A DNA stretch of 5,030 nt from Peptococcaceae bacterium (lineage in GTDB: Bacteria > Bacillota > DSM-521 > Neomoorellales > Neomoorellaceae), in the NCBI GenBank assembly GCA_003509545.1, contig DOLC01000095.1, positions 1 to 5,030 of the forward strand. Reading direction: 5' to 3'. The notes beneath the pieces were generated by a model. It saw only the letters and a list, made by a program, of their open reading frames with translations. It ran no database searches and was not told the DNA's origin. Within the stretch, counting starts at the first letter, position 1, and each line of letters starts with the position of its first letter. The position numbers and the translations under genes are program-made. This document shows positions 1 to 4,971 of the stretch, in pieces.

Positions 1-170
1 TTTACGGAGGCCGAAAGCGGAGGCGGACCGGAGGGCATGGATGCCGGAGCCCGGCACCTGAGGCGGGATGCTTAAATTCTGCCGGGAGGTCCGCGGGAGC
101 TGGGGGCCGAGCGCTAGTTTGGCCCGCGAGGGAGGCTTTTGCGAGCGTAAGCCAAAGCAGGCTGAAAACT
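1..170. other. GC-rich, stem-rich flank with no supported gene; possible structured RNA or relic of another element
   Basis: No convincing gene is seen. The sequence is rich in potential RNA stems: GCGGACC (23-29) can pair with GGTCCGC (88-94), enclosing a hairpin TGCCGG/CCGGCA (42-47 with 51-56) and a second stem 62-66 with 79-83. Beyond it lie GGGCC/GGCCC (104-108 with 121-125) and GGCTT/AAGCC (134-138 with 149-153). Together this reads as a multibranched fold followed by two hairpins. A minus-strand frame is open through the region to the window edge, and a plus-strand frame is open from the edge to a TAA at 73-75. Neither translation resembles a family I can name. It could be the 3' end of a neighbouring gene, the noncoding end of another insertion sequence, or an RNA gene. 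Confidence 0.3.
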
Positions 171-181
171 GTTGGCATGAT

Positions 182-197
182 AAAACCGCAACCCTGA
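182..197 (+). repeat. Left inverted repeat of the IS110-family element
   Basis: AAAACCGCAACCCTGA is the exact reverse complement of positions 1536-1551. It lies about 190 bases before the likely transposase start and marks the left end of the element. Confidence 0.85.
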
Positions 198-370
198 CGA
201 ATTAATCTATTAGGGTGGGATACAAGCAAAGGTGGGTGCAGGCAGGGCGGCCGTGTATCCCTATGGGCCTAGAGCCCGACAAACTGTTTGGCCGCTCGTC
301 GACCCGCCCAAGTGGGCTAGAAAGCCCGGATAGGTGATTGTCGTGCTTACCTTTGCCTGCCCCAAGAAAA
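198..370 (+). ncRNA. Candidate bridge RNA (seekRNA-like) in the IS110 left end
   Basis: The stretch between the left inverted repeat and the transposase ribosome binding site is noncoding and full of potential stems. GGGATACA (217-224) pairs with TGTATCCC (254-261). Two look-alike hairpins follow, GGGC/GCCC at 265-268 with 274-277 and at 314-317 with 324-327. GCAAAGGT (226-233) can pair with ACCTTTGC (349-356), competing with GGCAGG (241-246) pairing with CCTGCC (356-361). IS110-group elements are known to encode a bridge RNA of roughly this size in this position. The RNA ends, the exact fold and the target- and donor-binding loops are not determined here. Its presence is inferred from position and stems, not from a recognised consensus. 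Confidence 0.5.
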
Positions 371-375
371 GGAGG
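371..375 (+). promoter_or_regulatory. Ribosome binding site that places the transposase start at TTG 385
   Basis: GGAGG within AAAAGGAGG, 9 nt before TTG 385. This spacing decides against the upstream in-frame GTG starts and leaves the leader free as noncoding RNA. Confidence 0.7.
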
Positions 376-384
376 TCGTCAGGA

Positions 385-1524
385 TTGCGGTATTTTGGCC
401 TTGATGTCCACAAAGCTACTTGCGAGGGAGCAGAGCTTCTTCCGGACAACACCATTAGGCGGTTCCGCTTCCCCAACGAGAAGAAGGAGTGGAAGCGGTT
501 CGCCCAAGAACTCGACGGTAATTGTAAGGTAGCCCTTGAAGCCACGGGCAATGCCTCCATGATTTATGATATCTTAAGCGAGCGCGGGGCACAAGTGATA
601 GTCGTCAACCCCATAAGGACCAGGGCCATAGCCGAGGCCAGGATTAAGACGGACAAGGTAGACGCCGAGATTTTGGTCAGGCTCTTGGCTGCAGACTTCG
701 TCTGTGCCTGCTGGGTGGCCTCCAAGGTAGAACGAGAGCTAAGGACCCTACTCCACCACCGGGCGGCCTTAAAGAAGCAGGTCGTGGGGGTTAAGAATAG
801 GATACACGCGGTTTTGGCCAGGCACGCCATAAAGGTGCCGGTAAGCGACCTGTTCGGAGTAAAGGGCAGGCAGTTCCTCCGGGAACTTGAGGAACTGCCT
901 GAGGTGGAGAAAATAGTCCTCACCTCGAACCTTAAAATCCTTGAGGCCCTGGAGGAGGAAATCACGGCCGTTGAGAAAGAGTTGAACCTAAGGGCTATTG
1001 AGCTGCCCGGAGTGGAGAGCCTTTTGGGCATACCCGGTATAGATGTTTTGTCTGCCCTAACCATATTGGCCGAGATTGGCGATATCAAGCGCTTTACCTC
1101 GGCGAAAAAGCTTGCCAGTTTCTCCGGCCTGGTTCCTTCGGTGCACCAGTCGGGCAAGACCAGGTACACCGGACACATTACCAAGGCAGGTCGGAGCATG
1201 CTGCGCTGGATCCTCATTCAGGTTGCCCACACGGCGGTAAGGCAGCCCGGAGCCCTACGGGACTTCTACTTGAGGATAAAGAAACGCAAAGGCCGTAAAA
1301 TTGCTATCGTAGCAGCGGCAAGGAAGTTGCTCACCATCATCTGGGCCATGCTGACGAAGAACACGGAGTATCGCTACCTCAAGGAGGACTTAAGGCAGAA
1401 AAAGATACGCCGTATGTACCAAAGGGCACTGCCGTACAAAGTTGACAACAATTTGTTGCAAAAAATTACGTCTCTCGTAGAAGAAGAGATGATGATGGCT
1501 GATATTCCCCACCCTGTAGCCTAA
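385..1524 (+). CDS. IS110-family DEDD transposase
   Basis: Transposase/recombinase of the IS110 family, which moves its element using a RuvC-like DEDD domain plus a C-terminal domain with a catalytic serine. From the chosen start, the DEDD residues read D7 (in FGLDVHK), E52 (in ALEATGN), D90 and D93 (in KTDKVDAE). A helical linker with a Glu/Lys-rich coiled stretch follows at about 140-215. The C-terminal Transposase_20 domain has IPGIDVLSALTILAEIGD, then SGLVPSVHQSGKTR with the likely serine S256. The start is TTG at 385, 9 nt after a GGAGG site (371-375); it gives 379 residues beginning MRYFGLDVHK, the usual family N-terminus. In-frame GTG codons at 334 and 343 would give a longer form without a good ribosome site and would run into the putative bridge RNA. 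The gene is full length and unbroken, so the element may be active. Confidence 0.93.
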   Translation: MRYFGLDVHKATCEGAELLPDNTIRRFRFPNEKKEWKRFAQELDGNCKVALEATGNASMIYDILSERGAQVIVVNPIRTRAIAEARIKTDKVDAEILVRLLAADFVCACWVASKVERELRTLLHHRAALKKQVVGVKNRIHAVLARHAIKVPVSDLFGVKGRQFLRELEELPEVEKIVLTSNLKILEALEEEITAVEKELNLRAIELPGVESLLGIPGIDVLSALTILAEIGDIKRFTSAKKLASFSGLVPSVHQSGKTRYTGHITKAGRSMLRWILIQVAHTAVRQPGALRDFYLRIKKRKGRKIAIVAAARKLLTIIWAMLTKNTEYRYLKEDLRQKKIRRMYQRALPYKVDNNLLQKITSLVEEEMMMADIPHPVA

Positions 1525-1535
1525 ATCACCTAAAA

Positions 1536-1551
1536 TCAGGGTTGCGGTTTT
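1536..1551 (-). repeat. Right inverted repeat of the IS110-family element
   Basis: TCAGGGTTGCGGTTTT is the exact reverse complement of 182-197 and begins 11 bases after the transposase stop codon. It sits between TCCCCACC (1506-1513) and GGTGGGGA (1557-1564), which are themselves complementary, so the right end can also form an outer 8-bp stem. Confidence 0.85.
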
Positions 1552-1584
1552 TCATAGGTGGGGATACGCCAGAGGAAAGCTCTC

Positions 1585-1613
1585 TTGATTTGAGCCCCAG
1601 AGCATGTTATGCT
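1585..1613 (+). promoter_or_regulatory. Sigma-A-like promoter ahead of the riboswitch
   Basis: TTGATT (1585-1590), a 17-bp spacer, then TATGCT (1608-1613); each box matches four of six consensus positions. Transcription would start near 1620, about 45 nt before the aptamer. The -10 overlaps a small dyad, AGCAT-GTT-ATGCT (1601-1613). A second possible -10, TATAGT (1645-1650), lies closer to the aptamer but lacks a good -35. Confidence 0.5.
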
Positions 1614-1665
1614 AAAAACAGTAAATAGAAGTAACACAGTAGGGTATAGTAAGACCTAAATCTTT

Positions 1666-1763
1666 ACCTCTGCCGTCAAGGGCAAACCCGTCGAAAGGCG
1701 GGGGCGCAAAGCCGCGGGCCTAAGGCTAGTGGAAGGCTATGGCAGCCGGGCTGCCGGTGGGGT
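1666..1763 (+). promoter_or_regulatory. Cyclic di-GMP class I riboswitch aptamer (GEMM-I)
   Basis: The core matches the GEMM-I consensus closely: GGGCAAACC at 1680-1688, a P2 stem (1687-1692 with 1697-1702) closed by a GAAA tetraloop at 1693-1696, CGCAAAGCC at 1705-1713, then P3. P3 carries CCTAAG (1719-1724) opposite TATGG (1738-1742), the 11-nucleotide receptor that docks the GAAA loop. P1 is formed by ACCTC (1666-1670) with GGGGT (1759-1763) and CCG (1673-1675) with CGG (1755-1757). Known ligand contacts can be placed by alignment to the Vibrio Vc2 aptamer: G20 is G1681, and A47, which stacks between the two guanines, is A1708. Vc2 A43 is G here. It senses cyclic di-GMP in the nascent transcript. 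The expression platform is the downstream terminator. The next intact gene on the strand is the kinase-like fusion at 2302. Confidence 0.93.
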
Positions 1764-1810
1764 GCCAAAATATACCACAGCAAGCTGGTATCCAGGATAA
1801 CCACACCAGG
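1754..1810 (+). promoter_or_regulatory. Predicted antiterminator pairing of the riboswitch expression platform
   Basis: The 3' strand of P1 (1754-1763) can instead pair with 1800-1810, the start of the terminator's 5' arm: nine pairs with one bulged A (1808) and one G/A mismatch. This excludes both P1 and the terminator. A small hairpin ATACCA/TGGTAT (1772-1777 with 1786-1791) fits in the loop between. Ligand binding stabilises P1 and should free the terminator, predicting OFF regulation by cyclic di-GMP. Confidence 0.6.
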
Positions 1811-1844
1811 CGGTATCCGTATCTGCCGCCTGGTGTTTTATTTT
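1803..1844 (+). terminator. Intrinsic terminator of the riboswitch
   Basis: An 11-bp perfect stem, ACACCAGGCGG (1803-1813) with CCGCCTGGTGT (1826-1836), has a 12-nt loop and is followed directly by a T-rich run (TTTTATTTT from about 1836). It lies 40 nt beyond the aptamer, the usual place for a transcription-control platform. Confidence 0.9.
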
Positions 1845-1858
1845 AGCGTTTAAAGGCA

Positions 1859-2190
1859 GTTCCAGAGAAAAGGTGGCGTCATGATTCACTTTCCGGGTCA
1901 CCCGTAAAAGGGAATATTAGTCTAACAACGCCGGGTCCGGGAACATATTCGCCCGGTCGGCCTAGGACATGGAGTAGTCCAGGGGGTCATACCCACGGAA
2001 CTGTGGATTTTGCTCTAGTAATCTTCCTCCAGCCACTGCCAGAAGAGCAGGTTTAACTCCTCCAGGGATTTAACCTTGTCCAGTTCCAGGCTGCTTAAAA
2101 AACGCATACGCACGGTCTGGAAGAACCGTTCTACCTTGCCCATAGAAATAGGCGCAAAGGATTCCGTGTGGAGTAAGGGGAAGAGGCCTG
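1859..2190 (-). pseudogene. Decayed C-terminal fragment of a DDE integrase-type transposase
   Basis: Read on the minus strand from about 2179, the translation contains HTESFAPISMGKVERFF, then QTVRMRFLSSLELDKVKSLE, ELNLLFWQWLEEDY, a stop, SKIHSSVGMTP, and in the shifted frame LDYSMS, a stop, ADRANMFPDPALLD, a stop, and finally RVTRKVNHDATFSLE. This is the end of the rve catalytic core (the GKVERFF helix) and the downstream Mu/IS481-like C-terminal domain of helix-turn-helix DDE transposases common in thermophilic Firmicutes. Lesions: TAG at 2015-2017, a one-base loss in the C run read from 1982-1986, TAG at 1962-1964, and TAA at 1917-1919. The N-terminal half, including the first catalytic aspartates, is missing, and no element ends are seen. 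It is inert as a protein and lies between the riboswitch terminator and the operon. Confidence 0.8.
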
Positions 2191-2301
2191 GCCGACACTA
2201 TTCTTCCAGAGCGCTAACGTTCCAAATCTATGCTTGAAAATAGGCACTTTTCTCCGTCTTGATGAAGTGGAACGGGAAACAGGCAGAAGGGAGGTGGAAA
2301 A
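2191..2301 (+). promoter_or_regulatory. Leader before the partner-switching operon, with ribosome binding site
   Basis: GGAGG (2290-2294, in AAGGGAGGTGG) lies 7 nt before ATG 2302. No convincing sigma-A, sigma-B-type or sigma-54 promoter is seen here: TTGAAA at 2234-2239 has only a weak -10 (CTTGAT, 2258-2263). No terminator is seen between 1845 and 2301, so readthrough from the riboswitch promoter could reach the operon. Confidence 0.45.
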
Positions 2302-3564
2302 ATGCGACGGTGTCTTGAATGCGCAAAGAAAGAACCGGATCGTTATTGTGTGGAATGCCATTACTTTATTCAGCCGAGCCCCCTTCGCCGGGTGCCTTCG
2401 CCGCCTGTCCGGGTATTACTGGAAGATGAGCATGGCAAGCAGTATCCGGCCCTCATTCTGGTGTTAAATACCAGGGAGTTTGGACTGGAAACGGCAGCTC
2501 CAGTTCCGGGCCGGTATGTAATCAGGCTACAGGAAAGCTTGTGGGTCGAGGTAGGCGGATTGCCGTTCAAAGGGAAAAATAACGTCCATGTTTTTGAGAT
2601 CCTGTGTGTCCACCGGAAGCAAGGGACTGCCCCCCGTCTTAGCAAGGAGGAATACCAGTTGCTGGCCGGAAGCGCCAGCGAGCTAGTACAGGAGATTTCC
2701 CGCCGCTTGCCAGAGCACCTTCAGGACCTGGTGAGGGAGAAACTGCTGGCTGAAGTGGAGAAATCCGAATTAATTAACGCTCTCAAGGTGGGGAAGGTGA
2801 TGAAATATGAAGGGGGTCGCTTCCGCTACCTTTCGGGCCAGGCCGACCTGGATCTGCCCATGGGAGAAGCGGAAAAGCTGATGCGCCAGGCTATTCGCCA
2901 GGCCGAGCACCAGCGCGAGGTGATCGTTAGTGCTGACGGGCAAAAGGTGTTTGACCTTCACTGCGTGCCATTCGACCACAGGAGCGGTGGACTGCTGGCC
3001 TTTGACATCACCGAGGTGATTGAAAAGGAGAGAAAGATGCACCAGCAGGAAGTGCAGGCTTACCGGGAGGCTATAGCAGCGGTAACGGGGGGACGATTGT
3101 ACCTGGTGAATAGTGAAGAAATGGAGAAAGTGGTTTCAGAAGGAACAGAACTGGCCCAGGGTGAGGTCCGGCAGACCCATGACATTCCGGAAGCCCGCCA
3201 GGTAATGCGGGAAGCTTTGCCTGGTCTCGACAGCCGCAGGCGGCACGCGATTGAGCTGTGCTTGTCAGAGGCGCTGGCCAACGCTCTTAAACATGCGGGG
3301 GGTGGTTGGTGGCAAGCCAGACAGTCAGGGGATACCGTTAGGATTATCGTGCAGGACCGGGGTCCAGGAATCAAAACCAGCGAATTGGCCCGGGCAACGC
3401 TGATGCAACATTATTCAACCAAGAATTCCTTGGGGTGTGGATTTACCCTGATGCTCTACTATGCGGACTACCTCTACCTTAATACAGGGCCATCAGGTAC
3501 CACCCTGGCTTTGGAGTTTGGCATTGTACCTGCAGACAGGTTAAAACCGGACAAAGATCAATGA
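2302..3564 (+). CDS. Multidomain RsbW-like anti-sigma kinase: zinc cysteines, PilZ-like, PAS, HATPase
   Basis: A 420-residue soluble protein, much longer than a plain RsbW/SpoIIAB (about 150). Residues 4-19 hold CxxC-x8-CxxC, a likely zinc site. Residues about 28-105 resemble a PilZ beta-barrel, but the ligand motifs are degenerate: the RxxxR position reads RRVPS and the N/DxSxxG position reads NTREFG. After a helical linker, about 156-240 look like a PAS domain ending in LLAFDITEVIEKER, followed by a coiled linker to about 275. Residues about 285-407 are an RsbW-type HATPase: N box E323-ALA-N327, G1 box DRGPGI (352-357), ATP lid and GCGF (378-381), then GTT. E323 and N327 suggest an active Ser/Thr kinase on STAS partners. 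There is no histidine kinase H box and no membrane segment. The following STAS, phosphatase and STAS genes support a partner-switching role. The sensed signal and released target are unknown. Confidence 0.85.
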   Translation: MRRCLECAKKEPDRYCVECHYFIQPSPLRRVPSPPVRVLLEDEHGKQYPALILVLNTREFGLETAAPVPGRYVIRLQESLWVEVGGLPFKGKNNVHVFEILCVHRKQGTAPRLSKEEYQLLAGSASELVQEISRRLPEHLQDLVREKLLAEVEKSELINALKVGKVMKYEGGRFRYLSGQADLDLPMGEAEKLMRQAIRQAEHQREVIVSADGQKVFDLHCVPFDHRSGGLLAFDITEVIEKERKMHQQEVQAYREAIAAVTGGRLYLVNSEEMEKVVSEGTELAQGEVRQTHDIPEARQVMREALPGLDSRRRHAIELCLSEALANALKHAGGGWWQARQSGDTVRIIVQDRGPGIKTSELARATLMQHYSTKNSLGCGFTLMLYYADYLYLNTGPSGTTLALEFGIVPADRLKPDKDQ

Positions 3565-3579
3565 AGGAGGGTGATGTTA

Positions 3580-3933
3580 TTGCTAAAAGTGGATGTTTAC
3601 GTTGTCGGGGGAGTGTGCCGGATAGTGCTGAACGGTGAATTGGACATGGAAACGGTAGCGCAACTGCAAGAGGTTGTTGGGAAAGTGAAGGAACACACCC
3701 TGGAAGTTGACCTGTCAGGCGTTTCTTTAGTTGATTCCACCGGTTTGAAAAGTTTGCTGGACATTAGCAACGACTGGCGGCAAAAAGGGGGCCAGATGCT
3801 GATTTTGAGGCCGCAACCTGAAGTGGCAGAGGTGATGCGGCTGGTAGGGCTGGACAGGTTACTGGCGCAAAGCACCGCTCTAGACGGAGAAGAGAAGGAG
3901 GAGCAGGATGATAGAAGTCGTCACAGGGAATGA
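3580..3933 (+). CDS. STAS-domain anti-anti-sigma factor (SpoIIAA/RsbV type)
   Basis: A small single-domain STAS protein that, when unphosphorylated, would bind the HATPase protein and make it release its target. The core reads VLNGELDMETVAQLQ, then DLSGVSLVDSTGLKSLLD, in which the DST motif holds the phosphorylatable serine or threonine at the start of the helix, as in RsbV. The C-terminus is an acidic and basic tail (EEKEEQDDRSRHRE), encoded where the next gene overlaps. The start is uncertain: an AAGGAGG site (3564-3570) begins on the stop of the upstream gene. GTG 3571 and ATG 3574 are too close to it, while TTG 3580 has 9 nt spacing and is chosen here (117 residues). The ATG would add only two residues. 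The gene follows the kinase-like gene almost without a gap and overlaps the phosphatase gene by 26 bp, which suggests translational coupling. Confidence 0.9.
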   Translation: MLKVDVYVVGGVCRIVLNGELDMETVAQLQEVVGKVKEHTLEVDLSGVSLVDSTGLKSLLDISNDWRQKGGQMLILRPQPEVAEVMRLVGLDRLLAQSTALDGEEKEEQDDRSRHRE

Positions 3934-4633
3934 GCAAATACTAAAGGCTTACGGGTTGGAAGGTAGCGGGTGTAGCCTGCCTGCCGGACAGGTTGGGGGA
4001 GATTTTTTTGAGTTTATCGCCTGCGACGAGAGAACCGTGTTTGCTGTCATCGGAGATGTAATGGGTAAAGGATTTCGGGCGGCCCGGCTGATGGAAACAA
4101 TCCGCCATATGCTTCGGGAGTGTATTAGGATTAATCCCCATCCTCTGGAGGTAGTGCGCCGGTTAAACAAGGTGGGAGGGTATGAACTGCTGAAATACGG
4201 GGCTTTTGCCACGCTATGCCTGCTGTGTTACGACGGGATAACTGGACGCCTCTCCTGTGTCAATGCAGGGCACCACCCTCCCCTCCTTCTATCTGACGGC
4301 AAGGTGAAAGTGGCCCGGTGCCGGGGAGTCGCCTTGGGCCTGTTGGAAGATTACCTTGGCTCAGGGGTGGAGGAATTTTTTCTTGCCCCCGGAGATGCGG
4401 TGGTGCTGTATACTGATGGACTTGTGGAGGCCTGTGGCCCGGGCGAACAAAGGTACGGGCTAGAGCGATTGAAGGAGATAGTTTGCCTTCAGGGTGGCGC
4501 TGATGCAGACAGGATGAAACAAAACATTTTATCTGACCTGGAGACATTTACCCGCGGTTTTCCTCAAAAGGATGACGTGACACTGGTTGTTACTAAGGTG
4601 ACGGGAAAGGGAGGTGAAATGGGTGGAGATTAG
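3908..4633 (+). CDS. PP2C-family SpoIIE/RsbU-type serine/threonine phosphatase, stand-alone domain
   Basis: A metal-dependent phosphatase expected to remove phosphate from the flanking STAS proteins. The 241 residues are essentially only the SpoIIE catalytic domain: VGGDFFEF (D32), FAVIGDVMGKG (D50), ATLCLLCYD, VNAGHHPPLL, ALGLLE, LAPGDAVVLYTDGLVEA (D170) and KDDVTLVV (D222/D223). The metal-binding aspartates are all present, so it should be active. No PAS, GAF, HAMP, response-receiver or membrane region is attached, and the N-terminus before the first motif is only about 25 residues. Any signal must therefore come through a partner protein or through expression. The ATG at 3908 has AAGGAGG (3895-3901) 6 nt upstream, inside the preceding STAS gene. 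Its end overlaps the next STAS gene. Confidence 0.92.
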   Translation: MIEVVTGNEQILKAYGLEGSGCSLPAGQVGGDFFEFIACDERTVFAVIGDVMGKGFRAARLMETIRHMLRECIRINPHPLEVVRRLNKVGGYELLKYGAFATLCLLCYDGITGRLSCVNAGHHPPLLLSDGKVKVARCRGVALGLLEDYLGSGVEEFFLAPGDAVVLYTDGLVEACGPGEQRYGLERLKEIVCLQGGADADRMKQNILSDLETFTRGFPQKDDVTLVVTKVTGKGGEMGGD

Positions 4634-4934
4634 AGTCCGGCAAAAGAAAGGGATGGCCATCCTGGAGGTGGAAGGCGAACTGGATTTCAGCAACGTGGAG
4701 CAGTTACAACAGGAAATTCAGCGGCGGCCGGAGGAAGTGGTGGAGATAGATCTGCAGGGACTTCGGTTTATAGACTCTTCCGGGGCGGGAATGCTCCTGA
4801 GCCTGGCCAGACACCTGTACAGGCAGGGGCGCACCCTGAGAATTGCTCGCATCCCCGATCATATTCGCGAAGACCTGGAAGTGATAGGGTTTTTCCGAGT
4901 GCTGGAAGTCCTAGAGACAAATCCTAACGCTTAG
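4623..4934 (+). CDS. Second STAS-domain anti-sigma factor antagonist
   Basis: A second small STAS protein (103 residues), with AILEVEGELDFSNVEQLQ and then DLQGLRFIDSSGAGMLLSL. The DSSG motif matches the SpoIIAA phosphorylation site; the first STAS gene has DSTG. The C-terminal part (IPDHIREDLEVIGFFRVLEV) is the usual final STAS helix. GTG 4623 is chosen because GGGAGG (4609-4614) lies 8 nt upstream; an in-frame GTG at 4614 would overlap that site. The gene overlaps the phosphatase gene by 11 bp. Two paralogous antagonists around one phosphatase suggest either two inputs to one kinase or a second kinase or target elsewhere, perhaps the gene that begins after it. Residue-level specificity cannot be read from sequence alone. 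Confidence 0.9.
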   Translation: MEIRVRQKKGMAILEVEGELDFSNVEQLQQEIQRRPEEVVEIDLQGLRFIDSSGAGMLLSLARHLYRQGRTLRIARIPDHIREDLEVIGFFRVLEVLETNPNA

Positions 4935-4971
4935 CAGGAGGTGAATTCCTCAATGAAGGAGGAGATTACTA

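Larger units (their letters stand above)
177..1555 (+). mobile_element. IS110-family insertion sequence, apparently complete
   Basis: A single DEDD transposase gene is framed by a perfect 16-bp inverted repeat (182-197 and 1536-1551). Similarity continues outward for a few bases (ATGA-like) if one base is skipped, so the limits given are the outer edge of the repeat; the true ends may lie several bases further out. No target duplication is seen, as expected of IS110 elements. The noncoding part is almost all upstream of the gene (about 185 nt); only 11 nt separate the stop codon from the right repeat. That layout fits the IS110 group, whose bridge RNA lies in the left end. Inverted repeats are, however, more typical of the IS1111 group, so subgroup assignment is open. 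The gene carries no visible lesion. Confidence 0.8.

Noticed and set aside
2..229. Minus-strand open frame of 75 codons at the left edge
   Set aside because: Proline- and alanine-rich translation with no recognisable motif; it overlaps the left inverted repeat of the insertion sequence and the stem-rich region, so it is likely chance in GC-rich DNA.
217..327. Repeated GGGC/GCCC hairpins as a CRISPR-like array
   Set aside because: Only two similar hairpins of unequal length, with no regular repeat-spacer pattern.
564..1217. Long minus-strand open frame inside the transposase gene
   Set aside because: Serine- and arginine-rich shadow of the clear IS110 transposase on the other strand.
1643..1648. 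GGGTAT resembling a sigma-B-type -10 before the riboswitch
   Set aside because: No GTTT-type -35 lies 12-14 bases upstream, so self-regulation by a stress sigma factor is not supported.
2234..2263. TTGAAA with weak downstream boxes as an operon promoter
   Set aside because: The best -10 at usable spacing (CTTGAT) matches only three of six positions.
2131..2361. Minus-strand open frame across the relic and the start of the kinase gene
   Set aside because: Its frame differs from the one that shows transposase similarity, and half of it lies opposite the kinase gene.
2234..2467. Plus-strand frame from TTG 2234 that overlaps the start of the kinase gene
   Set aside because: The early residues look protein-like (RLDEVERETG) but there is no ribosome site, and the rest is an out-of-frame reading of the kinase gene.
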